This document shows positions 1 through 7,347 of a stretch of 42,491 nucleotides of DNA, piece by piece (the stretch's first letter is position 1; every line of letters starts with the position of its first letter). The notes under the pieces were generated by a model. The model saw only the letters and a program-made list of their open reading frames with translations, was not told the origin of the DNA and did no database searches. The DNA lies in NCBI GenBank assembly GCA_027490985.1, contig JAIXXC010000155.1, positions 1 to 42,491 on the forward strand, in the 5' to 3' direction. The stretch is from Verrucomicrobiales bacterium (GTDB lineage Bacteria > Verrucomicrobiota > Verrucomicrobiia > Limisphaerales > UBA9464). The translations under genes were made by a program, and so were the position numbers.

Positions 1-446
1 ACCTCGATGTAGCGGGTCGCCAACGGTTCGATGGACTGCATGTCCACGCCACCATCGGCCAGATTCAGCGGCACACCGTCCTGGAGGATCTTCAGGCCCC
101 GACCGTGAAAGGTCCGCTGCAGGCCGGATCCCCGAATGGAAATGCGGGCCTCTTCGGAGCCGAAGCGCGATTGGACATAGACGCCGGTGGTGAAATCGAG
201 GGCGTCCCGGAGGGTGGAAGCGCGGCCCTGACGGATCGCTTCGCCTTCGACGAGCGTGGTGCCGCCGGGCACCTGGGCCAAGGCGGCCGAGGCGGCAGAC
301 ACCGACGGCACGGTGAGAGTGGGTTCGGCCTGCCCCTCGACCAGCACCTGGGGCAGGGTTCGGGATTCGGCCGCCTGGAGCACGGAGGCCCCCAAGACGG
401 CGGTGACACAGGACGAAACGGAAACGGCGGAAAAGGAACGATTCAT
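1..446 (-). CDS. TonB-dependent outer-membrane receptor, N-terminal part (cut by window edge)
   Basis: Only the first 148 codons lie in the window; the barrel is beyond the left edge. The start is the ATG read from 446 down. The first ~27 residues look like a Sec signal peptide (MNRSF... ending near LQAAES). Residues ~40-148 match a TonB plug domain: a segment with GGTTLVEGEAIRQGR, then LRDALDFTTGVYV, then RISIRGSG and ILQDGVPLNLADGG, the usual plug landmarks. The N-terminal extension is short, so no signalling domain of FecA type is visible. The family imports scarce ligands (siderophores, cobalamin, metals, glycans) across the outer membrane using TonB energy. The substrate cannot be read from this fragment. 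The small CxxC protein upstream on the same strand hints at a metal, which is inference only. Confidence 0.85.
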   Translation of the reverse strand, partial: MNRSFSAVSVSSCVTAVLGASVLQAAESRTLPQVLVEGQAEPTLTVPSVSAASAALAQVPGGTTLVEGEAIRQGRASTLRDALDFTTGVYVQSRFGSEEARISIRGSGLQRTFHGRGLKILQDGVPLNLADGGVDMQSIEPLATRYIE

Positions 447-677
447 GGCACGATACTTCGGACGATTGCGGTGGAGTTTCCGGACGGGGTTCCCGGGAAT
501 GAGCCGCACCCTGCCGGAATAGGGGTGCAGCCGACGTCATCGGGAGAAGGCACGGCAAACCCCAGGAACCGAGGGTCCGACCCGACAGCAACCCTCTCCG
601 GGTCACGGATCGGCATTGAAGCGCGGTCGGAGGAAGGCTCCGGGACGCGACCCGAAACCCCCGGGGTTGAGCCAAGA
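447..677 (-). other. 231-bp leader between the CxxC protein gene and the TonB receptor gene, rich in inverted repeats
   Basis: No gene is seen here. The stretch holds several GC-rich inverted repeats: GCACCC (506-511) with GGGTGC (523-528), GACCCG...CGGGTC around 579-604, and the near-palindrome AACCCCCGGGGTT around 656-668. On the minus strand they would form stem-loops in the 5' leader of the receptor mRNA, so a structured leader or riboswitch is possible. I could not match it to a known riboswitch class by eye. No Shine-Dalgarno sequence precedes the receptor ATG. Confidence 0.3.
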
Positions 678-1058
678 TCAGGCCTGACGGGGCGGCTGCC
701 AGGGGGGAGGAAACGCCTTGAACGCCGCGTATTCGTCGTGCGCCACGATGTGCCCGACGCAAACCGTCGGAGGTGCGGCCACTTCCAAGACCTCGTCACC
801 GGCCACCATGTCGGTCTTGGCCAGCGAGATCACCACGGTCTGCTGCTGCTGGGAATCGCGGCCCTTGCGGACCACCTTGCAGAGGGCGCACGGATGTTGC
901 CCGTCGAAGGTGGTCTCGAGGGCCTGAACCCACCCCATTTCGGCGCTGCGGTCCAAGACCATCACCGTCCAGGCGACCGATTGGAGCAGGGTCCACTGGA
1001 ACCCGAGGGAAATCCCCACGAGCCCGATCACCACCCATTGGCACCAACGTCGCCGCAC
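678..1058 (-). CDS. Small membrane-anchored protein with a DGQHPCALC motif
   Basis: The protein has 126 residues and starts at a GTG; an in-frame TGA lies six codons upstream, so no earlier start is possible. Residues ~6-33 form one hydrophobic segment after a basic start (RRRWCQW), giving a signal anchor or uncleaved signal. A central segment (residues ~50-62) carries DGQHPCALCK, a CxxC pair preceded by His, which could bind a metal or be redox active. The C-terminal half is soluble and probably periplasmic. I recall proteins with a similar DG(K/Q)HPCxLC motif lying beside metal-related TonB receptors; that is memory, not a search. It is followed on the same strand by the TonB receptor, separated by a 231-bp leader. 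Function is unknown; a role in copper or other metal handling is inference. Confidence 0.6.
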   Translation of the reverse strand: MRRRWCQWVVIGLVGISLGFQWTLLQSVAWTVMVLDRSAEMGWVQALETTFDGQHPCALCKVVRKGRDSQQQQTVVISLAKTDMVAGDEVLEVAAPPTVCVGHIVAHDEYAAFKAFPPPWQPPRQA

Positions 1059-1123
1059 AGTGGTCCAAAGGGATCACGGTCTTCCGATCCTCGTCAATCG
1101 TCCGCACCAGATCGGGGGCCGAA

Positions 1124-1146
1124 AACCCTGCGGTTTATTGCCGCAG
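1124..1146 (-). terminator. Probable intrinsic terminator after the exported hydrolase gene
   Basis: On the minus strand, 25 bases after the stop at 1171, CTGCGG (1146-1141), a seven-base loop and CCGCAG (1133-1128) make a perfect 6-bp stem followed by GGTTTTC. A second inverted pair, GTCGC/GCGAC (1146-1150 with 1161-1165), sits just before it. Position and T-run fit a rho-independent terminator. Confidence 0.5.
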
Positions 1147-1170
1147 TCGCCCGGCGGAAGGCGACTTCGC

Positions 1171-3273
1171 TCAGCGCAGTACCCACGTCGCCGCAGCGGC
1201 GGTATCAGCGCTGTCGAGTCGCTGGAGTTCGGATTGCCCCAGCGCGATCAGACCGTCCACATCGCCATACTTGGCCCCACCCGGGAGAAAGTCCGGCGAG
1301 TGCAGGTCCAGCACCTTGCCGAATCGGAAGCCGCCCAGGTGCACGGCCACCCGGTCCACGCCTTTGCCCGCTTGAGCCCGAGCCGCGGCGGCAATCGGTG
1401 CGGTGGAGTCGAGGGCGATCAGCGACACCTGGCTGGAGGCCTTCTCATGGCCGCGGATGTACTGCACCGCCGTGAGCACATCGTGCACCCGGTGGACAAA
1501 CACCGCCTGGTTGTACCCGAAGGTGTAGGCCGCGGCCTCGCGCGGGTTCTTGACGCGCGGGGTGCGCGTGAGGCGTTGTCCGTCGACCGACGACTCGCCC
1601 TGGTGCAGCAGGTCCACTCCCATGACCGTCGCCCCGCCATTCACCAGCTTCTGAACCGCCGGGATCAGGGTGCCATCGGAGGCATAAAGCCCCGATTTGC
1701 CGTCGGCCGTCAGCCAGATCACCGTCTTGCCGTTCCACTGTTTCGGATGACAGAAGACCACCGGGATTTCCTCGCGTCGGGCTCCGTTGCGCAGCAGACC
1801 GGTCATCTGGATCCAGGATCCCTTGTCCTGCTTGTCTTTCTGATCCCAGGCCACCGTACCCGATCCGATCGGTTCCCGCGCATCCAGGACGACATCCCAA
1901 CCGGCCTTGAGCACCTGGCGGTACTGCTCCGGAGAACCGGAGGCCAGCGACTCGAGCTGCCGCTCGGCGTCCGTCGTCCACAGCTTCAAGAGACCCCGCT
2001 CGAAGTCCGGATCCCCAGCCTTCGGTGCGGGATGCTCGGCGTCCCACACGCTGAGCTCCTGCCGGGACGATATGGTGTAATCGCGCTCGAGCACCGGCTC
2101 CTGCTGCCCCAATTTGAAATGCCGGTTGATCCAGTTGTAGAAGGCGGTGCGGGAAACGGCGTTGTAATTGTGGGGAAAATGCTCCCCGCGCTGGAGCATC
2201 ACCTTGTCCGGAGCTCCCAGCATTCCGTAGAGACGCTTGAGTTCCGGGAACCCCTTGGTGGACATCTCCTTCGTCCAGTCGTCGGCCGTGGTCATGCCTT
2301 GGGGCTTCGGCGCAAACAGGCCGGCGAATTCCACATTGCCGGTGCCCACGCGCAGCAGGCTGGCATTCTCGCAGGTGCAGCCGCCTTGCATGGCCGTACT
2401 CACCATCACCGCCGGGAACGACAACGTGACCCGCGGATCGATGGCCGCCAGCAGCATGGTCTGGGTGCCACCGCCGCTGGCTCCGGTGATGGCCACGCGC
2501 TGCGGATCCACCTCGGGCAGGTCGAGGAGGAAGTCGAGCGACCGCACGGCATTCCAAGTCTGGAGCCCCATGATGCTCTGGAGGTGCGCCTCGGCCTGCG
2601 GGCTGTAGAGCCCCCAGTTCTCCGTGGTGTTCATCTCGGACCGCTGCTTGGCGAAATGATGCACCACTTGGCGGGAGAGTTGTTGCGAGTCGGAATCGCC
2701 CAGCATGTCCCACTGCCAGACCACACAGCCCATCCGCGCGAGCTGCACGCACATCGACTGGAAGCGGCTCTTGCCCCCCTCGACGAAGCGCTCCTGACCG
2801 GTGGCGATTTCGTTGCGCAACTCGGTCTCGGTGGCCTGGGACAACCGGGCATCGGCCCAATGACCATGGGCGAACAGGACACCCGGAGCCTTGCCGCCGT
2901 GGGTCTTCTTGGGCCGATACAAGCTGCCCGTCACGAAGAAGCCCGGCGCGCTCTCGAAGTGGACCTTTTCGACGGTGTAATCCCCGCGATCGATACGCCC
3001 GTAGACCCGGGCATTCAGATCGGTCTTGGTGGGCATCGGCCAGAGTCCTTGCGACACGAGGACGCGCTGGCGCACCCGGGCGGAGCGACGTTCCCAGGCC
3101 TCCTGGGACTCGGGCGGTTGGAAGGGGAAATACCCGTCGAGGTCCTTCGGGGCCTGAAGGCGTTGATCATCAGGCCGCTGCCCCACCGCAAGCGCCCGAG
3201 GACCGGCCGCGGCCGCGTTGGAATGGAGTGACCAAGCAACGGCGACGAAGAGGGCGAGACGCAGCGGGGACAT
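1171..3273 (-). CDS. Exported tandem alpha/beta-hydrolase (acetyl-xylan-esterase-like)
   Basis: The protein has 700 residues. I chose the ATG at 3273 because it begins a signal peptide (MSPLRLALFVAVAW..., cleavage near AAAAG); the open frame runs further upstream but would enter hemL. Residues ~95-380 form an alpha/beta-hydrolase domain: a strand ending in VLFAHGHW (132-139), a nucleophile elbow GASGGG with Ser266, and a likely catalytic His in GEHFPHNYN (362-371), with acidic residues near 331. The second half (~500-690) again looks like a hydrolase fold, but its elbow position reads ALDSTA near 620 and lacks GxSxG, so it is probably degenerate. Exported hydrolases of this kind occur widely in Planctomycetes and Verrucomicrobia and are often linked to deacetylating plant or algal glycans. 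The substrate cannot be told from sequence. It is probably transcribed alone, ending at the hairpin near 1124. Confidence 0.8.
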   Translation of the reverse strand: MSPLRLALFVAVAWSLHSNAAAAGPRALAVGQRPDDQRLQAPKDLDGYFPFQPPESQEAWERRSARVRQRVLVSQGLWPMPTKTDLNARVYGRIDRGDYTVEKVHFESAPGFFVTGSLYRPKKTHGGKAPGVLFAHGHWADARLSQATETELRNEIATGQERFVEGGKSRFQSMCVQLARMGCVVWQWDMLGDSDSQQLSRQVVHHFAKQRSEMNTTENWGLYSPQAEAHLQSIMGLQTWNAVRSLDFLLDLPEVDPQRVAITGASGGGTQTMLLAAIDPRVTLSFPAVMVSTAMQGGCTCENASLLRVGTGNVEFAGLFAPKPQGMTTADDWTKEMSTKGFPELKRLYGMLGAPDKVMLQRGEHFPHNYNAVSRTAFYNWINRHFKLGQQEPVLERDYTISSRQELSVWDAEHPAPKAGDPDFERGLLKLWTTDAERQLESLASGSPEQYRQVLKAGWDVVLDAREPIGSGTVAWDQKDKQDKGSWIQMTGLLRNGARREEIPVVFCHPKQWNGKTVIWLTADGKSGLYASDGTLIPAVQKLVNGGATVMGVDLLHQGESSVDGQRLTRTPRVKNPREAAAYTFGYNQAVFVHRVHDVLTAVQYIRGHEKASSQVSLIALDSTAPIAAAARAQAGKGVDRVAVHLGGFRFGKVLDLHSPDFLPGGAKYGDVDGLIALGQSELQRLDSADTAAAATWVLR

Positions 3274-3355
3274 GCCCTGGAGATTATCGCCCCGGACGAG
3301 CGACACAATCCCCGGAATCATCGGATCGGCCGGAAACCCGCCCCCGGAGGCCTGC

Positions 3356-4642
3356 TCACAGCGTAGCGAACACTGCCTCGGCCGCCCGCACGGTGGCCTC
3401 GATATCGGCCGAGGCATGCGCGGAGGAAATGAAGCCGGCCTCGAACTGGGACGGAGCCAGGTAGATCCCGCGATCGAGCATCCCATGGAAGAACCGCGCG
3501 AACCGGGCCCGGTCACTGTGGAGGGCATCGGCCAGATTCCACACCGGTCGGTCGGTGAAATAACCGCAGAACATCGAGCCGATCCGCTGGAAACACACCG
3601 GAATCTTCGCGGCCTTCGCCACGGCGCTCAGGCCCTGCTCCAACTCCGCCCCCAACGACTCCAGTCGGTTCCAGGCATCGGTCGCTTCCAACGTCTCGAG
3701 CGCCGCCAGACCGGCCGCCATGGCCAGCGGATTGCCGCTCAGGGTGCCCGCCTGATAGACCGGCCCCAACGGCGCCAGCCGATCCATGATGTCTGCACGG
3801 CCACCGAAGGCCCCCACCGGGAGTCCTCCGCCAATGATCTTGCCGAAGCAACTCAGGTCCGGGGTGAGGCCGAAACGGCCTTGGGCCCCGGCCGGCCCCA
3901 GACGAAACCCGGTCATCACCTCGTCGGCGATGAGCACGGTGCCGTTGGCCCGGGTGAGTTCGCGCAGGAGTTCGAGATAACCCGGCCTGGGCAGATACAG
4001 TCCCGCGTTGGCCGGAACCAGTTCCAGGATCACGGCCGCCAACTCCGGGCCGTGTTCGCGGAAGGCCGTCCGGAGCGCTTCGGGATCGTTGAAGGGCAAC
4101 ACCAACGTCTGCCGCGCCACATCGGCGGGCACTCCGGCGCTGTCGGGATTGCCGAGGGTGAGCGCTCCGGAACCGGCCTTGACCAACAGCCCATCGGAAT
4201 GCCCGTGATAGCACCCGTCGAACTTGATGATGCGGTCACGGCCCGTGAAGCCCCGCGCCAACCGGATCGCCGACATGGTCGCCTCGGTGCCGCTGTTGCA
4301 GAAACGCACCTTGTCGACCGAGGGCACCATCGCCTTGACGCGCTGGGCCAGGGTCACCTCCTGCGCGTGGGGAATCCCGAAACTCGTACCGCGTTCCGCG
4401 GCGTTCTGGATCGCTCGGACAATCGGAGGGGCGGCATGCCCGAGGATGGCCGGCCCCCAGGTTCCGACATAGTCGATGTAGGAGTTGCCATCCACATCGG
4501 TGACCCGGGCGCCCGAGGCGGAGGCCGCGAAAAACGGGGTGCCTCCGACGGCACGGAACGCCCTCACCGGAGAATTCACGCCACCGGGGGTGTGCTTGAG
4601 GGATTCGGCGAACAAGGCCTCGGAACGCGATCGAACGCTCAT
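3356..4642 (-). CDS. hemL: Glutamate-1-semialdehyde 2,1-aminomutase
   Basis: HemL converts glutamate-1-semialdehyde to 5-aminolevulinate, the last step of the C5 route to tetrapyrroles, in the cytoplasm with PLP. The 428-residue length is typical. Visible landmarks are GGVNSPVRAF (20-29), FCNSGTEA (114-121) for phosphate binding, CYHGHSD (144-150), IADEVMTGFR (238-247) with the PLP-ring Asp, and SCFGKIIGGGLPVGAFGG (264-281) with the Schiff-base Lys268. The ATG at 4642 gives the standard N-terminus MSVRSRSEALF; the open frame continues upstream but is unlike the family. No Shine-Dalgarno sequence is seen. It is divergent from the Nudix gene at 4813, sharing a 170-bp intergenic region. Confidence 0.97.
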   Translation of the reverse strand: MSVRSRSEALFAESLKHTPGGVNSPVRAFRAVGGTPFFAASASGARVTDVDGNSYIDYVGTWGPAILGHAAPPIVRAIQNAAERGTSFGIPHAQEVTLAQRVKAMVPSVDKVRFCNSGTEATMSAIRLARGFTGRDRIIKFDGCYHGHSDGLLVKAGSGALTLGNPDSAGVPADVARQTLVLPFNDPEALRTAFREHGPELAAVILELVPANAGLYLPRPGYLELLRELTRANGTVLIADEVMTGFRLGPAGAQGRFGLTPDLSCFGKIIGGGLPVGAFGGRADIMDRLAPLGPVYQAGTLSGNPLAMAAGLAALETLEATDAWNRLESLGAELEQGLSAVAKAAKIPVCFQRIGSMFCGYFTDRPVWNLADALHSDRARFARFFHGMLDRGIYLAPSQFEAGFISSAHASADIEATVRAAEAVFATL

Positions 4643-4812
4643 GTGTCCGGGAACGGTGCCTGCCAAACCTGCCGATGCAAAGGTCGAGTCGGGATCCCTC
4701 CGGATGCGCAGGCATCGGGGTGCCGGTGTTCGGCTCCGGGTGTTTTGATGTTCAGCCCGCCGTGTCACAGGTAGAACGACAGCAACGCCCCGGCCGGGCC
4801 GGGCCCAGCACC

Positions 4813-5373
4813 ATGCATCCCTCGCGCCAATTCCATCACTGCCCCCGATGCGGCCAACCCGTCGATCCGCCGGTCACCGGGGCTCCACTGACCTGCGGGC
4901 GCTGTGGGTTCCGCCTCTATTTCAACCCGGCCGTGGCGGTGGCCGTGTTCATTCAACGGGAAGACGGGCGGATCCTGCTGATCCGCCGCGCACAAGAGCC
5001 TGGCGCCGGCCTGTGGGCTCCCCCGGGCGGGTTCATCGACATCGGCGAGCGGGCCGAATCGGCCGTGCATCGGGAGATCTTCGAAGAGGTGGGCCTCCGG
5101 TTGCGCGCGCTCCGATTCCTGTGCTCCCAACCCAACGAATATGCCTTCGGCGGTGTGACGTATCCGGTGCTGGACCTGTTCTTCACAGCCCAGGCGATCT
5201 CCACCGAAGGGGCCACCAGCGCCGAGGAAGTCCATGCCGTCGAATGGCATGAACCGCATCTCCTGCGCGGTGAGGATCTGGCCTTTCCTTCGATGAGGGC
5301 CGCATGGCAGGAGTGGCTTCGGACAAATCCCGCGTTTGCGGCCGACTCGGCCGGGGATAGCTTGGCCCGGTGA
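4813..5373 (+). CDS. Nudix hydrolase with N-terminal zinc ribbon
   Basis: The protein has 186 residues. It opens with a zinc ribbon using C10, C13, C28 and C31 (CPRCGQ...CGRCGF), followed by a Nudix domain. The Nudix box is complete: G73, E79, R87-E88, E91-E92 and G94 fit GX5EX7REUXEEXGU, so it should bind divalent metal and cleave a nucleoside-diphosphate-linked substrate. It lacks the SQPWPFPxS signature of NADH pyrophosphatase NudC; instead SQPNEYAFGGV follows the box, as in a common family of uncharacterised zinc-ribbon Nudix proteins. The ATG at 4813 is chosen because the zinc ribbon begins right after it; upstream in-frame sequence is low-complexity. The stop overlaps the GTG of the next gene by four bases (GTGA), so translation of the two is probably coupled. 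Confidence 0.88.
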   Translation: MHPSRQFHHCPRCGQPVDPPVTGAPLTCGRCGFRLYFNPAVAVAVFIQREDGRILLIRRAQEPGAGLWAPPGGFIDIGERAESAVHREIFEEVGLRLRALRFLCSQPNEYAFGGVTYPVLDLFFTAQAISTEGATSAEEVHAVEWHEPHLLRGEDLAFPSMRAAWQEWLRTNPAFAADSAGDSLAR

Positions 5374-6428
5374 TTCGCAACGTGATCTTCGATTGGTCCG
5401 GCACGCTGGTGGATGATCTGCCAGCCGTCTGGCGGGCCTCGAACCACGCCCTCGAGCAGGCGGGGGTGGCCGCGATGAGCCTCGACCAGTTCCGTCAGGA
5501 GTTCCGTCTGCCCGCCCGCGATTTCTATGTCGAGCGGGTGCCGGCGGAGGCGCTGCCGGATCTGGAGCGCTGGTTTCTCGACGGATTCCGACAGGTTCAG
5601 GACTCGGTCACGCCCCTGCCCCACGCCCGCGAATTCCTCGAGTTCTGCCGGCAGCAGGGCCTGAAGACCTTCCTTCTGAGCGCGGTGCATCCGGCCCTGT
5701 TCGATCGGCAGGCACAGGCCTCGGGTTTCGGCCCCTTCCTCGACAAGACCTACCTCGGCGCCCACGACAAGAAAGACCTGATCGGCCGTATCCTCACCGA
5801 CAATGGACTGGATCCCGAACAGACGGTGTTCATCGGCGACATGCAGCACGACATCGAGACGGCCCACCATGGCGGCGTGAAGTCGGTGGGGGTGCTCACG
5901 GGCTACGACAACCTCGACAAGCTCAGGCAGGCCAAGCCGCACCTGATCGTCGAGCATCTCTCCGAATTGCGCCGACATCTGGAGTCCAACGGATTGCGCC
6001 TGGACTCCCCGGCCCGGGCACGGTCGGCCTTCCCCATCCCGACGGTGGGCGCTCTCATCCATGACGACCACGGCCGGATGCTCCTCTTCAAGACCGCCAA
6101 GTGGTCGGGCCTTTGGGGCATCCCCGGCGGCAAGATCGAATGGGGTGAGGCTTCGGAAGACGCGCTGCGCCGCGAGATCCGCGAGGAGACCGGGCTCGAG
6201 GTCGATGACGTCCGCTTCGTGATGGTCCAAGATTCCATCGCCTCCACCGAGTTCTACCGCGAGGCCCATTTCATCCTGCTCAACTACACCTGTCGCGCCT
6301 TGCCGGGGCAGACGGTCGTCCTGAACGAGGAGGCCCAGGATTTCGCCTGGGTGGATTGGGATCAGGCCTTCGCCCTCCCCCTGAATATGCCCACCCGTCG
6401 GTTGTTGGAAGCCGTCCAGGGCGAGTGA
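5370..6428 (+). CDS. HAD phosphatase-Nudix hydrolase fusion; candidate dihydroneopterin triphosphate dephosphorylation enzyme
   Basis: One 352-residue frame encodes two enzymes. Residues 1-~205 are a HAD-superfamily domain: motif I FDWSGTLVDD (D8 nucleophile, with Ser where many phosphatases have the second Asp), motif II Ser104 in LLSAV, motif III DKKD (K134/K135), and motif IV GDMQHD (D157, D161). After a short linker (~206-222), residues 223-350 are a Nudix domain with an intact box: G254, E260, R268-E269, E272-E273, G275. It starts at a GTG overlapping the previous stop and ends 13 bases before folB. By established knowledge, dihydroneopterin triphosphate must lose pyrophosphate (Nudix reaction) and then phosphate (phosphatase reaction) before FolB acts; the fusion holds both chemistries beside folB. 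That assignment is inference. The Ser at motif I is a caution; DWNGTL/DWSGTL variants occur in uncharacterised HAD proteins. Confidence 0.85.
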   Translation: MIRNVIFDWSGTLVDDLPAVWRASNHALEQAGVAAMSLDQFRQEFRLPARDFYVERVPAEALPDLERWFLDGFRQVQDSVTPLPHAREFLEFCRQQGLKTFLLSAVHPALFDRQAQASGFGPFLDKTYLGAHDKKDLIGRILTDNGLDPEQTVFIGDMQHDIETAHHGGVKSVGVLTGYDNLDKLRQAKPHLIVEHLSELRRHLESNGLRLDSPARARSAFPIPTVGALIHDDHGRMLLFKTAKWSGLWGIPGGKIEWGEASEDALRREIREETGLEVDDVRFVMVQDSIASTEFYREAHFILLNYTCRALPGQTVVLNEEAQDFAWVDWDQAFALPLNMPTRRLLEAVQGE

Positions 6429-6441
6429 GCCCTCTCTTGTC

Positions 6442-6789
6442 ATGGATACCATCACCCTTCGAGACCTGGAGGTCTCCTACCACATCGGCGTTCCGGATGA
6501 GGAACGCGTCCATCCGCAGCGACTCCTGATCAGCGTCGAGATGGAAACCGACATCACGCAGGCCGCCGCCGGGGATGACCTGAACCACACCATCAATTAC
6601 TACGCCGTGAGCCAACGGCTGCTCGCATTGGGTCAGGGACGGTCCTGGAAGTTGATCGAGACGCTGGCCAGCGACATCGCCGCCCTGGTGTTGCGCGAGT
6701 TCGGAGCCCGGAGAGTCCACGTCGAGGTGAAGAAATTCATCATCCCGGAGGCCCGGCATGTCTCGGTACGGATCAGTCGTCCGCGGTGA
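6442..6789 (+). CDS. folB: Dihydroneopterin aldolase
   Basis: The 115-residue protein has the usual FolB length. FolB splits 7,8-dihydroneopterin into 6-hydroxymethyl-7,8-dihydropterin and glycolaldehyde in folate synthesis, as a cytoplasmic oligomer. Visible are the N-terminal LRDLEVSYHIGVPDEER with the substrate-binding Glu region, NHTINYYAVSQRL in the middle, the LIETLASDIA helix, and the C-terminal VEVKKFIIPEA that carries the catalytic Lys. The ATG at 6442 is the natural N-terminus (MDTITLRDLEV). It follows the HAD-Nudix gene after 13 bases on the same strand, so the two are very likely cotranscribed. No other folate gene is in the window. Confidence 0.93.
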   Translation: MDTITLRDLEVSYHIGVPDEERVHPQRLLISVEMETDITQAAAGDDLNHTINYYAVSQRLLALGQGRSWKLIETLASDIAALVLREFGARRVHVEVKKFIIPEARHVSVRISRPR

Positions 6790-6906
6790 TTGCCACCGGC
6801 AAACCCCGAAAAGCGACTTGTCAGGGTTTCCCGAACCGTCAATTTCCCGCCCTCAGCCGGCCCCAAGCCATCCCCGGTCAGGGCCAGCGTATGGATACGG
6901 TATCGC

Positions 6907-7119
6907 ATGGAAGAACACATCGAGGTTGAGGGCAAGGTGATCGCGGTTCTGGCCGGAACGATGTTCCGCGTCGAACTCGACAACAAACACATCGTCCTGG
7001 CGACGATTTCGGGCAAGATGCGCAAGCGCTTCGTTCGATTGACGCCGGGCGATCGGGTGAAGATGGAGATGTCTCCCTACGACCTCAACAAGGCCCGGGT
7101 CATCTGGCGGATCGGTTGA
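6907..7119 (+). CDS. infA: Translation initiation factor IF-1
   Basis: The 70-residue protein is a single S1/OB-fold domain that binds the ribosomal A site during initiation. The core is unmistakable: [43 protein letters not shown] and KARVIWR. The start is the ATG at 6907 (MEEHIEVEG), matching the family N-terminus; the frame is open for another 39 codons upstream but that part is not IF-1-like. It lies 117 bases after folB on the same strand and may belong to that transcript or have its own promoter in the gap. No Shine-Dalgarno sequence precedes it. A perfect hairpin at 7305 probably ends the transcript. Confidence 0.96.
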   Translation: MEEHIEVEGKVIAVLAGTMFRVELDNKHIVLATISGKMRKRFVRLTPGDRVKMEMSPYDLNKARVIWRIG

Positions 7120-7304
7120 GGCGGGCCGGTTGACGGAATTCCACGGCCCCCTGGGGGGCGATGCCGATTCGGTCGGATCCGTTTTTCTGTTTGGCGACCT
7201 CCGGGGTTTCCGAATCTCCCGAATTCCCCAAATTCCGTCGCCTGGGCATCCCCGGCTGCGACGGCCATCACGGTCACGGTCCACCGGATCCCGCCAACCC
7301 GGCA

Positions 7305-7331
7305 CCGCACGGTGAGGGTGTCACCGTGCGG
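7305..7331. terminator. Bidirectional hairpin between infA and gyrA
   Basis: CCGCACGGTGA (7305-7315), loop GGGTG and TCACCGTGCGG (7321-7331) form a perfect 11-bp stem between convergent genes. It stops 16 bases short of the gyrA stop codon. There is no proper T-run on either side, so termination may be weak or factor-assisted; it could also act as a 3' stabilising structure. Confidence 0.55.
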
Positions 7332-7347
7332 GTTCTGAAAAACCGCC

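Noticed and set aside
530-690. Plus-strand resemblance to parts of a cobalamin riboswitch (GGGAG...GGCAC...GAGCCA)
   Set aside because: The order is only loosely right, the core GCxACTG box is missing, and no plus-strand gene follows; both nearby genes are on the minus strand.
1060-3231. A 723-codon open frame on the plus strand opposite the exported hydrolase
   Set aside because: It has no recognisable motif and lies opposite a protein with a signal peptide and a catalytic triad; it is a GC-bias shadow.
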